A stretch of 64,000 nt of DNA from Brachypodius melanocephalos (Eukaryota > Chordata > Aves > Passeriformes > Pycnonotidae). The stretch's first letter is position 1. Each line of letters opens with the position of its first letter. Made by a program: the position numbers and the translations under genes. The DNA is taken from contig VZSR01002364.1 in NCBI GenBank assembly GCA_013398615.1, positions 1,967,772 through 2,031,771 of the forward strand, in the 5' to 3' direction. This document shows positions 1 through 13,720 of the stretch, piece by piece. The notes below the pieces were generated by a model, which saw only the letters and a list, made by a program, of their open reading frames with translations, was not told the origin of the DNA and made no database searches.

Positions 1-497
1 AAATTTTGACTTAGCACTGCCATGTCAACTAGACCATGGCCTTAAATGCCACATCCAGTCTTTTACTGAACACCTCCTGGGATGGTGGCTCCACTACCTT
101 CCTGGGAAGTCCATCCTAACATTTAACAACTCTTTCTGTGAAGAAATTCCTCATAATGTCCAGCCTGCACCTCCCTCGGTGCAGCTTGAGACTGTGTGCT
201 CTTGTCCAGTCACTGATTGTTTCAGAGGAGAGGTCAAACCCCGTCACGCTGCAGCCTCCTCTCAGGCAGTAGTAGAGAATATCAAAGTCAACCCTGAGCT
301 TCCTCTTGTCCAAGTTGAACAACCCCAGCTTCCTCAGCTGCTCCTCATAGGTCTTACCCTCTACCCCATTCCCTGCTCTATTGCGCTTCCCTGGATTTGC
401 TCCAGGTCTTGAGGACTGGAGGTGGGGCCTCACCAGTGCCAGCTACAGGGGGACAATCACTTTTGTGGTGCTGCTGGCCACATTCCATCCACAACAG
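1..497 (-). mobile_element. CR1 LINE 3' fragment (cut by window edge)
   Basis: This is the 3' untranslated part and C-terminal end of a chicken-repeat-1 (CR1) non-LTR retrotransposon, inserted antisense. It holds the landmarks of the family in reverse order: the 'gccatgtcaactagacc' block near the element's 3' end, 'gtgaagaaattcctcataatgtcc' at about 139-162 and the 'cttcctcagctgctcctcata' block at about 330-350. The last 60 or so bases of the element, including its terminal octamer repeats, should lie just left of position 1. Similarity fades near 497, so this copy is strongly 5'-truncated, as is usual for CR1. The short open frames on both strands here are shadows of the repeat, not genes. 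Confidence 0.92.
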
Positions 498-3400
498 GAA
501 TACATCTACAGCCATAACTAAATTGCTAAGAAGAAAACAAATCAAAAGGACCATTGTCCATAAATGCATATAGAATTGCCAGGTAAGATCCTAAAAATAT
601 GGGTGGAATTCCTAATGCTATTATAAATCTGGAATTGTTGAGATTTACAACTCCAGTTGCTGATTCTCTCATGCATTCTAAGTGCAGACTCTAAAACTTT
701 AAACATTATAAGAATTGCTATTTGCAACACCTGTTTCAAGTACATTAACCTGCTGTAATTATATAGTTAAGGCATTCAAAGAAAGCAGAGCTCAGGAAAA
801 AGGATGTTATATTATCTCATTCCCACTGGAGGAAAAAAAAGGAAAAACAAACCAACAAAAATTGCCTCCTTGCCTACCTGGCGTGTAAATCACAGCATGC
901 CTTTCTCACAGACCCCCACCTTAAGCATTTCCTTTCTGTACTATCTTCTTTGCCACTCACTCATCAGGAAACAAGATTCCTTTTATATTGCTGGGGCTAC
1001 GTTGTCTGGGAAGTCATGATACACTATTTGGAGTCTACAACATATGTCCAAGTCCATTATCTTGAGCATCTAGAGCTAAAGCAGGGCTCTCCCTGCAGCC
1101 TGCATGCAGCAAGTTGCATCCTCACTCTAGGTTGTGCCAGGAAGGTGGTCCTGAGATTCCCTACTCAGGGGCCCTTACCTGTCGCCAGGATAACATGAAC
1201 ATTAAAGCACATAAGGTATTCCACTAGGTGACAGGGAGTCTAAAATTCAATTATGATGCTGCCTAGAAATATCCAAAGCTGCTTGCAATTTCTTATCTTG
1301 AGGCTTTACAAAAAAGAAAAAGAAAATCTTATTTCTTAATTTCACTGAAATTCTACTCCTGCACAAGCAATAGAGTTTAGATTGGTCGATAAGTAGTCGA
1401 TAAATACCTTATGCTATACTTTTCAAGTAAGTGGTGACTAAGAATGACATAGAAGGGCCTATATATGTGAGCTGGAGTCTCTTCTTCCCCAGAAGATACA
1501 TAGTCAATTCAACTTCTTCCTCTATTCCACTCTGCAAACATAGGAAGATGTGTGAAATGAACAAAGTATGTGTATATAAGCATGATGGGTAAAGAGTGTT
1601 GATGTTGAACCTGAAATGAAACTAAGGAAAGCATATGAAGTGTGAAACATATGGCAATGCATATGTATGAAGTTTGGATCAGGATATGCATCACAAAATA
1701 GTAATAGGTTTTTATTCTGGGAGAAGAGAGTGATAAATCAAAGGGGAATGAAAACCTCACACTAAAAACAAGAGAAGTTGGAATCTCCTTCCTCTTAGCT
1801 GTTTGGCATTTCCTCTTGAAAGAAGCGGAGGAAGTATTTAAATATTTTATAACCTTCATTATTGGAACATACATCTCTGTATTACATTTTTGGAAGCATG
1901 TGTTCTATTTGAAATCAGTATGGATATATAAATATTTTTAGGAGATGATTATTCTCTGTATGTAGGTGGAGAAGAACATCGAATTAGTGAGATCTTGCTT
2001 TCATGAGTAACAGAGCAGCTGGCATTACCCCTCCTTTCCCTCCGCCTCCCTGGCCAAGGGAAAACACCTCATATCCTCAACTTTAATTCCCAAAATAAAA
2101 TAAGAAATGGCTTTGGCTTTCCTCTTTCAATCTTTTTCTCCAGGTAATATTGAAATTTCATCTGCCATGTTTGCAATTCCTTCGTCAGGTAGGTCATCGT
2201 TGAAGTGAAAAGTGAAAAAAGAATGGCATAGGGCTATTATGGAACTGTAGAAAACATAAATTTTAGTCTACTTTCCTGTCTAACTATCTGATTTGTTATC
2301 AAAGACATTTAGTCATAGGGATTCAAAAGTGTTACCTAATCTTCTGTACCTTTAACACATGAGCATTCAGGTTCAGGTGCCTAACAAGAGGAGCAGATCT
2401 TCCTTACTCAGCATGTGCAGCACAGGCTATAGAGCCATGAAGATTGGGTACAACTGCTGATCTGTGGCACCTCAGTGCCCTCTGGTCCTCCTCTTATGTA
2501 TTCAGACAGTGCAGGTGGAAATGAAAATGTCCGCTGATGGGGCCAAAAAATGAATATTCTCCTCAGTACAGGTATGATATAAACTTATTTAAAAGGGTTC
2601 AAGTCCAAGAAAGCTACTCAAGAACATTATTTGGAAAAGTCTTCCAAGACTTCTTTATCCCTTCTCCATAGTGAGATGTGGCAACAGAACAGCACAGGAG
2701 ATACTATGGCTCTAGTTTAGCCAGCAGAAGCCTTGCTATCTTTAAATCTCCTTTTCCCCCCCATATATTTATTTTTAGGCATTCAAAAAAGTTCGAAGTT
2801 CATATGACTCAGTAGACCTATTCTGCTCAGCTTGCCTGTGTGCTGTCTTCCTGGCTGCATATTTTGTTTGTTTATGTTAGAAGGACCAGATTGGACGGAA
2901 CAGGACTGAACTGTTGCACCTGAAAATCCGGCCCAACATCTTTTCTAAGAAACCACTGCAGAAACATAGCAACTTCACCTTTTTAGAAAATCGTGGGCTC
3001 CTTCTCTCATTCTTGCTCATGGATAACAGAAAAGGACAATTGCTTAAACATACCAGGAAGAAAAGGAAATATTCAAGATATAGCAAAGGTTTGAAACAGG
3101 ATGAAGTTGAAAGTAGAATATAATAAAGACATAAAAATAATATCATTCTATCATGTTCAGCAAATTAATTTTCCTCAAAGTCTGTGACTTCTAGAGTAAA
3201 GGACCCATGCTAGAACTGATTGTGTTTGAAACTGCAGTGTATTTTCTAACTGCTTATGTTATCACATAATTGAAAACACTTGGATTTTTTCCCCCCGAAA
3301 GGCTAACTGAACATAATTCAGGAAAATAGAGATAGCTGTGAAGTCCTCAAGATAGTTGAGTACTCCATTTGAAAGCAGATAAATAAATTTATCTGCAATT

Positions 3401-6400
3401 TAACAGACTGGGAACGATTTTGCTATTTTCTTACTTGTTTGACATAAAAGCCTTAACATTAAATATAATCATAAATTAAATTTAAAACTGGATCAAACCA
3501 TTAGACAAATGTGTCATATAAAATTTCTACTTTACTCATCTAATTTGTTTTTAGAAAGATCAGCTTCCTTCCCAATGATGAATCTCAGTTTTGAATGGCC
3601 TGTATGCTTTGGAGTTTTGATAGAGTTTTTGCATTGGCTCCTCGTGAAGACTGGGGTAATATACAAATTCTTAATGAACAGTGTTTGGAATTTTCAGTGC
3701 TACCTTATTCACTGCTCTTTGAAATGCATGCTTGGATAGCACCCATGGAAATCTGCAGATGGTGAACTGCTTCAATATGTGCTCTGAAAAGCCTCTAACA
3801 ATTTTGGGTCTGCTTATCCACAGTTAACAAACAATAAAATGGTAGGATTCAGAATAAATAATCATTTCAGACTTGATTTGCTCTTCTCAGTAACTTACTG
3901 ATTAAATATGTAGTCCACCCTTCTTATGCCTGTCCAGGATTTTCACAGCAGCTAACCTGGCTATGCCTGTCTCCACTTGTATGTCACCTCCCAGGGAAAA
4001 AATTAAACAAACAAACAGACAAAACCTTGGCTACAACACATAATGAAAAAGAAAAACTATTAATTGTACCTTTCCCTGCCTCCCCCCCATTTGCTTGCAT
4101 TATGCCAAGCCTTTTACTTTCATTTGTAATCTTAAGACATCTGAGGGACATGACTTCCATATTTGTACTGCTCAGGAAACAACAGGAATTAGACACTCAT
4201 TAAGCCCTAATGTCATATAAGTACTTTATCATTGTCATCCATACTAAACAAATAAATTTGCTTGAAACTAAGCATGTTGATTAAGCAACAACATTTAATA
4301 GAACATTTTACTTCATCGGCAACTGGCATGTTAAACAAAATGACGCATATAAATCTGGAACGATCCTATTATTTTGAGTGGAATTAATACTGACTGATAT
4401 TGATATTAACTGGAAACAACAAAGGCCAGAACCCATAGGGAAAACAATAGCACAAATGTATTTTAGATATGCATATTTATTTTGCCCAGGTTGCGGAACA
4501 GACCCAAGGCAATTCTCTAGAATGTGAAGCCCTCTGAGATAATCCTGTACCACAATTTACTTCAATGTTAGAGTAGTTATTTACCGCCTTTCTGCAGATG
4601 CACATGTTAATTAACTTGATTTTGATGAATATATTATTTATATACCCACAGTACTAAAAGGTCATGAACTACAAATTTGTTGCAATTTTGATTCCAAGCT
4701 GTTTATTAGATATGGTACAAAAAAGACCTGGCTGCTTGTGGGAGAAGAGTCACTTTCTGGTTGTTTGAATCCAATTATGAAGTATGTACATGCAGAACAT
4801 TTCAAAATAGTATCACTGTTCCTATGACTGCATTTCATTTTTGTCTCCATATCGTTGGATTAAGTATTACATAAAATGAATTGCATCAAACTTTTGTTTC
4901 TTTTTCTAGCCTTTTATAAGGCAGCCCAGGAATTTCCTGCTAAAGGTGAGTTGGAGCAATAAGTACAGATTTTCCTGAGTGTCCCACAGACACATAAGTC
5001 ATTTGGTTCATATGTGGGTGGTCTTTGACTTATTCAGCTAGCTCTGTTATAGACTCACAAACACATCCAACACAATTAAATAGATGCACAGTATGGTCTT
5101 TACAAAATATCACTCAGCCATGTATCCTGCAACAAGCAATTACAAGTCATCTTCAGGGCACTGATTTATTTCTCATTGCCCTACCAATTTAATGACCTTA
5201 TGATTTATACTGATTATGGAAGTCTCTCCTTGGCAAGCAAAGTAATTATCTATCAATCTCAAATTCTTTAAGGGAAGAAAAATGTTTATTTTCTGTCTGC
5301 ATAATAAGTTTTATGTCATTTTAATGCCATGACTCCCACATGCACTGAAGATATATGTAGCAACTTCCAATGTCTCACAGAATGTCAATTGTAAATGTGA
5401 TTTGACAACAGGCTTAGCTTCCATTGTCTGATTGTTTGGCATTATATAATGAAGGTGGTTGAGTCGTCTGCTTGGAAATGCATGCATTATCCTAGGATAA
5501 AACAGTGGAAAATTCTGTGGTTCATGCAGAAAATCCTCAGTAAGAAAAAAAACCCCAAGATTTTAGGTACATTTAAATAACAACTGTACAAACAGAGCTT
5601 GAGGAGCAACAGGACGGATTGTGCCTCAGCACAAAGGGGTGAACCACATGACCTGTCAGTGCCCCTTCTGCAACTGCTTTTCTGTAATTGTTTGATTTAG
5701 AGTGAGGATTACAGTTTACTGTGTGTGAGTTTATTTTGTAAAGAAATAAGGTTTATTTGAGTTTTAATAGGAAAAATTTAGGTAGGATTGCAATAGTTGC
5801 CACACTAAAAGATTGTATGTGGTCTTCTGGAGAGCTCATATATTTAGTTATTTATGGTTTGCTTGGTTTTGTTTTTTTTTTCTACTGTAGAACTTGCAAA
5901 TTGAGAAGTTCTTAAAACCTGAAGACCAAGGAGAGGCTAGCATCCAAGGAAACTGGGTTTTACAGATATACCGCTGAGTTCCCCAAATTTTACTCTTTCT
6001 CAGCCTTGCTCTTCAAATATTATTTACACACAGTAGTCCAAATCACTGCTGATGTCACCTTACTGCTTATTTTCATCTTTTTCATTATCTTCTCCCAGTC
6101 TTTAGATATTGACTGGCATGTGTCTCTATTAATAATTTTTGTATTTTAAGAGCCACAGCAGGGCAGCTATGTCAAATGATGAAGTCCCTTCCACATATTT
6201 CGAGTTTGATGGAAAGTTTCACTATCCACAAGAGTTAGGATAGATGGAAGTGATAGTACAAGTTGGGCACAGAAATTAAGTCAGGGAGGTTCCAACACGT
6301 CCAACATACAGCATCAGTGATCCTAGCAAGAGTTTAAAATTACTCTTGTCCATGCATTCAAATTACTTAAAGAAAACTTCTCCATTCTATGCCAAGAGAT

Positions 6401-7030
6401 TTAATATTTTACAGCCAACCCTCTCTTCTTTACCATTTCATTCTCATGTTGAAGCCAAAAAAGAAACACTAGACAAACCACCAAACTCTCTTTCTCCCTA
6501 AAATCTGCAATTGTGCATTTTTCTTAAGTTAATGTCACCAGAAATGATGCATCACATACAACTCCAAAGTCCTGAAAAGGAAAACCTTCATGCTATCTTA
6601 ATGCAATACTACATGCCATTTGACTGGCCTGGCACGCAGGTGACACAAGTGGCTCCTACAATACCTTTCATTACAGAAAACAAACACTTCTTTTTCTTCC
6701 TAAGAGCTTAGGATAGGATTTTATTTTTCCCTAAAAAATTATTTCCCAAAAAAAATTTCTTAACTAGGAATGAGAGCAAAATAAGATTTCTGAATCAAAC
6801 TACTTCCTCCCATGAAAAATCATTTAGGTAGAGCAGAAGATCAGCCTTGAATGAGCTTTTTTTTCTCACACTCTCAACAGTACCAATTTCATATACCTCA
6901 ACAAATCCAACGGCAATTTGAGTGGATGGGCAAATATCGGCACCATGTGTTCTCTTTTCTGGTAGATTGCCCACATTCCGGTAGATTGACTTTGGATTTC
7001 ACTATCCTCAGGTAGACTTCTGTTGCCCTG
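498..7030. other. Unique AT-rich DNA, no gene recognised
   Basis: I see no recognisable repeat family, RNA gene or long coding frame here. The longest open frame is 121 codons on the minus strand (1509-1874), within chance expectation for this composition. Two short intervals bounded by good splice signals (2144-2188 and 4910-4945) are discussed as findings. A sharply AT-rich background and scattered T or A runs are otherwise the only features. Confidence 0.6.
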
Positions 7031-7033
7031 ATG

Positions 7034-7034
<1 letters not shown>

Positions 7035-7072
<38 letters not shown>

Positions 7073-7125
7073 CATCATCATCATCATCATTATCATTATT
7101 ATCAATATTATCATTATTATTTATT
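7035..7125. repeat. Compound (ATT)n/(ATC)n microsatellite
   Basis: About a dozen uninterrupted ATT units (from 7035) run into seven ATC-type units and then back into a mixed ATT/ATC tail ending near 7125. The apparent poly-Ile/poly-Met open frame on the minus strand across this tract is a repeat artefact. The perfect ATT core is long enough to be length-polymorphic. Confidence 0.95.
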
Positions 7126-10100
7126 GCACAGTTCTACAATTTCAAAATGTCTGTGATAATGCAGTGGCTCCATGGCAGCTTTCCAGAGAGCTTGATTATA
7201 TGGCACAAAACTGAGGTGACAGAAAGGACTAAGGGGGAGGGGGTATTTGAGGGTACTAAATGCTCTGAGATTTTTTTTTTTTAAAGACTGTGTAGGTAGA
7301 GGAAGCTAAATTTGATGCACTGATTCAATTCATCCTGCTTTTTGGGAGCACTCCAGCTCCACCTCTTGAATGATCCACAAAAAGCCAAGGACCTGAGTGA
7401 GCGATCAGGGATCCAGTGCTTGATGGTCCTTCTGGGCCATCATTAGCAGTTTAGATAATCCATGTGTAACAGAACCCAAAACACAAATAGGACATATCTC
7501 AATTCAGGAATTTTTATTTCCCATTTATATTCTTAGCATATGCTGTGACAAAATGTCTAGCTCCAGGAAAATATTCCAGTATTAAAAACAACATCTTTGA
7601 ATCAGGCCCAAAGAAAGCATAGAAACAGATACTGTGGGACAGAAAGAAAAAGCAGACTGAAATACAAAAAATAGGCATGTTGCAAATCATTTCCAATTTT
7701 ATTGAATTAAATGTCATCAACTAAACTATATATAAGTTTTGAGCAGATTAGTTTGTTGTTTACATAAAATTTCGCAGCTTTAAGCATTTAGCATTGAAAA
7801 ATACGTATGGGAAAGATCAGTATAGAACAGAGGATACTGACAGATTGCACACCACTGTGTTAATTGGAGTTTTTCCAGGGCAGTCAGGTGACTTCATTTC
7901 AACATTTATTTCACTGGGCCATTTTAAAACCAAAGAAGGGTTTCATGGCTGTTTAACAAACTTGCATTTTAACACAGCTTGATGCAAGAGGATGGCTGCA
8001 GGAACCACAACTGTGCACCTTATTCACAGAATGCATGCAGACAGATGTCTTTTCAAGGCATGGATCTGTTTATATAAGATTTCTGGGGTTACCATCACCC
8101 ACAAAATGATGCTGTGCTAAGATATTTAATTTCATTTTGACATTCATACTATGAAGACAACTGTTCTGGATCAATGATGGGGCATCTTGTGGGCTTAGTG
8201 GATTACTAAAATGTATTTAATTTTTGGAGGCCACTTTTCAGATGGAATACAAATTAAAATGAAGCCACAAAAATGATGCTACAATTTGAAATATAGCCTT
8301 CCATTACAGATTTCATCACTGAGAAGAAAGACTGGAGAACTTCTTCCAAGATCACAAGTATCCCTATGCTTGAGACCTCAAATCTGACAGGCAAGAAGCT
8401 GAGAAAAGAACTCACAAATTTTGTTACGGGAATCTACTTTTGTCACACCTCTGTTCTTTTTCAGGTTATTTCCCTGCAGTGTAACCTGAAGAACACAATG
8501 TCTGCTATTTTCTCTGCAGCTTCAATTCATAATTCAGAACCTTAGCTTAATATCTACCTTTATGAGTCAGTCCAGCTAAAACGTCAGTTTGGACTGCACT
8601 GGCTAGGATGGGATGCACATTCCATTACCTGACTCTATAGTTGGGAGCAGAAAAAAAAGGATCAGGGTGAATAAGTGGCATTGGGAACAGCTTGAAGGAC
8701 TGAGGCAAGATTTGCCAGTTTCTCTGGTATGATATTTGATTTGTGTCATGGAAGCAGCAAATAAAGGTATTTTATAGTATACTGTGGAGAGAGAAGTTTA
8801 TAAGCAAAATCTATTGTAGGTTTGTGAAAACAATTCCTAGATAAAGTGAAAGTAGCTGGAATTACCATTTTTGTATGCAAGACAGCACAGCCTTCTTGGG
8901 AAACAAATATTATGTCATGCAAATACTTCCTTCTGATATAATTTTTCTAGATGCTAACTATTTTTTACTCCTTTTAAATTAAATTAAGCCACTTTTTTTA
9001 CAAAATAGAAAGTTATTATTTTTGAATATGTGCAAAAAATATTTTAAATGTGTTTTCATACTTTTTCCAATTAGAGCATTTTTGGAATATAATACACTTC
9101 CAAATATTTTCTGACAATATGAAATAAGTTATTTTCCAAATATTTTAATACATATTTGACAATTATTATTTGCTAATTTGACACTTAAAATAATGAAATA
9201 TCTTCTAAGTGTGTTGTTAAACCCTTATCAGAGTTGGGGGATCAGGTCATATAGTTAATTGTGAATCTCCACATCCTAGAGATTTATAAAATTTCACAGA
9301 TACAGCTAATCACATATGTAGCATGCGTATGATGTATAAATATAAGTTTAAAAAATTTCATTAATTATTAAAATGCATTTTACATCTGAATTCCATCTTT
9401 ACTACATACCACACCTTGACATAAATGAATATAATGCCATTTACAGCATCCTGAAATAGTTATCTCTGTCTACATTTATGTATTTCCAATCATCCTTCAA
9501 AAATTATTTCCTACACCGTGGATAAATTCCACTGAATGTAAATAAATCTGTGATTTTTAGGTACATTTTTCTGAAAGACACAGATCTGTAGTTGCAAGGT
9601 TTTCCCACCTGCTTACCTTTCCCACTTCCCTTCTCACCTCTCTCATATTAGGAATTTCTAGGGACCTGTCGCTTTATATGCAGAATCAAACACAATTTTT
9701 TCAGGACACTGAATTCCACTACAAAACAAGTCTTTGCCCTGTAGGATTTTTTCCCTTTTTCTGCTATTCACTCCGACCTACCACATAGCATATGGACTTA
9801 TGCAGATTCCATCACCCTTTAGCACAGCAGTACTTCATACCCCAAGCATACATGGCCTAAAAATGGATTGATTTTGTAGATGCACAAAACAGAGAAAGGA
9901 AAACACAACAGGATTTAAAATTGTGCCTGAGATTTGAACAGTGATTCATCAGCTATTTTGTATGGGAAAGAGAATTTATCCACAAGTTAAGCATGTCTCA
10001 TATACCACAGGTATGTTCTTTGCAAACGCTCATGAAGACAGCAGAAAAGTAGGGAAAAAATCCAAAATCTTAATCTGCCTTTCCCCCAATATTTTACCAC

Positions 10101-13100
10101 TGCATTTTGTAGCATATAATATAGAAAATTATGTTAACAACTGAAATAAAACTATGTTTTTCTTGTGGATCTTTGGTTGCAGTTTCTGTATGATTTTCGG
10201 CTTTTGGTAGTGGTGGTGGGAGTTTTGGGACTTAAGTATCCTTTTAATACCAATAACATTCCTACTATTGACTGCTTTGAACTATTTTATCACGAAAAAA
10301 TTTAAGAAGGTTTGGTTATGCCAGGGCCTTTAGGAGGAAAACATGGAAAACAGGTGTTTGTTGTTTAAGTTTACAATGTAAATAAACCAATGGGACTAAT
10401 ATTACTTATGTGTCATTGCTTAAGAAGCAGCTGTTCCTCCCACCTCCAGCTGCACTGATTGGATAGTGCTGCTTTCCACCCCCATAACATTGCCTCCCTG
10501 TCAACATCAGTTTCCTCTTTCTAGTAAATAAGGAGGCAAAGTTAACATACATTTAAAGGGACCACCCACAAACCTTTAATGAACAGAAATTGCCAAATAC
10601 ATTGTTGCTCTTTACACTTGCAAGCAATATTAGGAAATTGCCTCTATTCCATTTGTTTTGCCTGATCAGAAATGGAAGCCCATCTTGCAATTACAAAGAA
10701 AACAGATTTGTGCATAACAGGTTCATACTGTTTTACAGGAACTCACAATACATCCTTGAAAATGTGGGATTTAGCACTAGTAGAATAGAAGCAAAGCTAC
10801 ACATTCACGATTCCATGAAATTAATGATGAACAAACACAGAGTAATCCCATGCCTTGGAAAGAGGCGGAGGAGACAGAGCAGTTGTGCAGGTGACAGTAA
10901 CATCAGCAAAACAGCAGTGGCCTGTCAATGTTTATGCTTCCTGGACAAGGCCAGCTTGAGGAACATAAATATCACCAAACTGTACCCAGCTGATCACCTG
11001 CCAAGTACATATTCATAATCGATATAATCACCAACAGATGACAAATGTAAATCCCACACTATACGATATTTATATTGTCCTTGTAGTTTTTTTCTCCCTA
11101 GACTTGTTTACACAGGGAAATTAATGTGGAGCAAGCTGTAGAAGAGTGGTTAAGCAGTGTTTATTAATATATCACTCTTAGATAATACCATGATACAAAA
11201 AGATTTGCCAATATCTTACTTTATCCAGCGAGTTAGCCAATTGCTCTTAGCCTTCTGTGAATCAGTTTATTTTTGTAGAGCAGTCCCAAACCTATCTTAC
11301 TATTAAATAGGTTGTCTTATTATCCACTAAGGATCTGGCAATTTTTGGTTGCCATGAAATTCATGACCTCTGTTAACTCAGAGTACAGAGCCTGTTTAAC
11401 CTCTATACAAGCCTTAAGAAGGCTTTTTTTGTTAAGATATAAGATATTTTTCTTACCTTAAAATTCTAATCATATGACATGAGTCCTTCAGCCAGAGTTG
11501 AAAAATGGGTTGAATAGAAGTTGTGAATCTTTGTGTCCTTCACTGTTTTGTATACCATTACTGTGCCCATTCTTAGTCATCATCTATCAAAGACACTCAA
11601 CATTTTCTGTTCTCTGCATATTGAATATCTGATGTTTGTCCTTGCCTTTACTGTTAATGTATGAACTGCACTTCTCTTACCTCAGTACCATTATTGAATC
11701 TGATTTGAATACACCTCTGCAAATAAGTATCCAAACACTGTGTCATAAATTTGCCTGTCATGAATTTTTCTATAGTTATGCTTATATGCATTTAGCAAGT
11801 TAATCAACTCAGCTGTATACCTCATGAATCCAAATGGGATTTGCAAAATGTAGTTTAAAAATTAAATTAATGCATGTAAGGTTTTTCTACAAAGAAAAGG
11901 CGAGAAAATAAACTAGTTTAATTGTTTGTAGCTATAGCAGTATGTAAACTTCTTATCAGAAGAGTGTAGTAGTTTATTTTAGTATCTATATGGTCACTCT
12001 TCAGCAGTGAAGTAAAATAATTTACTGTTATTACAACAGTAATTGACACTGCTAAATATATTCCAAAGCAAACAAAAAAAGTGTTTTTTTCATGGTGACA
12101 CAGTTTTGTAAACAACTAAGGAGAGTTTTATGTACATTTATATAATACTTTTTAAGGACATTCAAAATAATCTAAATTACTAAATTTCTAAATTATAGAC
12201 AGCATTGGTTCATGTTTAAAAACAAATATTTTGATATATATAAATGCTTAGATGGTGCCACATGTCTGTGTGGGAGAGGAATATTAAACAACATGACACA
12301 AATCCTGCAGTGCTATCACCTATCATGGCATTACCAGGCGAAGTATTTGAAGCACCTGAATCCAAATTCTAAAATATATTTAGACATTGTTGTGGCTTTG
12401 ACCTTTAAAATTTGATCTCTGATTCTCAAAGGCATTTAGGTTATATCAAATTCAGGTTTTGTAAAAGGAAATTTAGATTTTTGCTTCAGAAAATGGATTT
12501 TAATTTTTTATATAATTTTTACAAAAATACACAGCTAAAATGAAGTGGGATGGAGTCTAATATTCTTTTGGATCTTTTCTGTGGATTTTTATAGCAGGTA
12601 ATATATGTCCTAGCTTCCTACCAAATTTAGCCTATCAGCCTATAAAGATGTGGTAAGTTAGAACCCTTTTTTACCTTGGTTATAAAACTGGCCTATAAAA
12701 AATGAAATTCATTTCCAAGTTCAATTAAATCTTATTATTAGCACTGACTATCCCTTTAAATGGATGAGCAAAGTCACTCTGTGAGGGCTGATTTTTCTAC
12801 CTCTTCGATAAATTTAGAGTAGAAAAGTAAAAATGTTTTAACAGAGATTTTGTAGATATGCCACAATTATTAAAGCAGAGTTTTGATACCTGGTCTGGAA
12901 ATTAGGAAGACATTTATAATCATCTGAATTTTAATAGAAGTCCTGGGGCCTGAAAATGCCTGTTTCTGCTGAAGCTTGAGCAGGGTCCGTAACAGAGTGT
13001 ACGGCAGAGCTGCTGGCTGCACCGAGGGCTGGGCACAGGGATCTCACAGAAATGCCTTCATTGGCTGCTATGGAGACAAACGTGAAGCTAGGACTGCTTC

Positions 13101-13324
13101 TTCACTTAAAAAGTGAACGAGGAACAATTCAGAGGTGTTTGATTAATTAAAATATAAAGTCTGCTTACGTTTCTTACAGGTTTTACTTCCATGGTATGAA
13201 GCATATATAGACAATACATAATGCCATTTAAAAAGTTAGAAGCTAGACTACAAGGTACAGCCAAAATATCCCTTAACAATCAAGAGAAGGGAGAGTTCTC
13301 CTTTTTAGTATAAAGAACGTACTT
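7126..13324. other. Unique DNA, partly very AT-rich; no gene recognised
   Basis: No known repeat, RNA gene or coding exon can be supported. The stretch 8930-9200 is extremely AT-rich, with repeated 'ccaaatatttt' blocks and long T runs. The longest frame in the non-repeat window (10590-11018, 142 codons) begins at TTG and shows no family signature. A small CpG-retaining patch lies at 12960-13130. Confidence 0.6.
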
Positions 13325-13720
13325 ATAGAATCATTGGGCTGAAAGAGACCTTTAAGCTCATCATCCAACCACAAACCCAGCACTAAATCTTGTCCCTAAG
13401 TGCCATATCTGCTCAGCTTTTAAATACCCTTGTGGATGATGTCTCAACCACTCCCCTGGACAGACTGTTCCAGTGCTTGGTCAGTCTTCCAGTGTAGAAA
13501 GTTTCCCTCACATCCAACCTGAACCTCCCCCGGCACAACTCGAGGCCCTTTCCTTGGGAAATGAGGCCAGATCCCACCTGGCTGCACCATCCTTTCAGGG
13601 AGTTGCAGAGGGCAATCAGGTCCCTTCTGAGCCTTCTTTTCTCCAGACTAAACATCCCGAGTTCTGTCAGCTGCTCTTCATCAGACTCATGCTCCAGACC
13701 CTTCCCCAGCTCCCTTGCTC
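13325..13720 (-). mobile_element. CR1 LINE 3' fragment
   Basis: An antisense CR1 3' end begins on the plus strand with 'tagaatcattgggctgaaag', the reversed CR1 terminus. It then passes through the 'cctggacagactgttccagtg' block and the 'cttttctccagactaaacatc' block, and fades after about 13720. It is 5'-truncated to roughly 400 bp. Divergence from the family pattern is moderate and several small substitutions break all frames. The plus- and minus-strand open frames of 80-98 codons here are repeat shadows. Confidence 0.93.

Noticed and set aside
1179..1223. A 45-nt minus-strand interval between a decent acceptor and the donor GACAG|GTAAGG
   Set aside because: Two of its three frames are open, showing how little an open frame means at this length; nothing nearby supports a gene on this strand.
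2596..2606. GGTTCAAGTCC, a match to the tRNA B-box
   Set aside because: No A-box lies at the right distance upstream and the flanks do not fold into a cloverleaf, so it is neither a tRNA nor a clear tRNA-derived SINE.
7035..7125. Minus-strand poly-Ile/Met frame over the ATT repeat
   Set aside because: It is a translation of a microsatellite.
10590..11018. Longest non-repeat open frame, 142 codons on the plus strand
   Set aside because: It begins at TTG, has no recognisable motif beyond a short GKRRRRQ patch, and one frame of about this length is expected by chance in 64 kb of AT-rich DNA read in six frames.
12676..12693. An 18-nt minus-strand interval with a strong acceptor and an AAG|GTAAAA donor
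   Set aside because: The donor is weak and an 18-nt open frame carries almost no information; many such pairs occur by chance.
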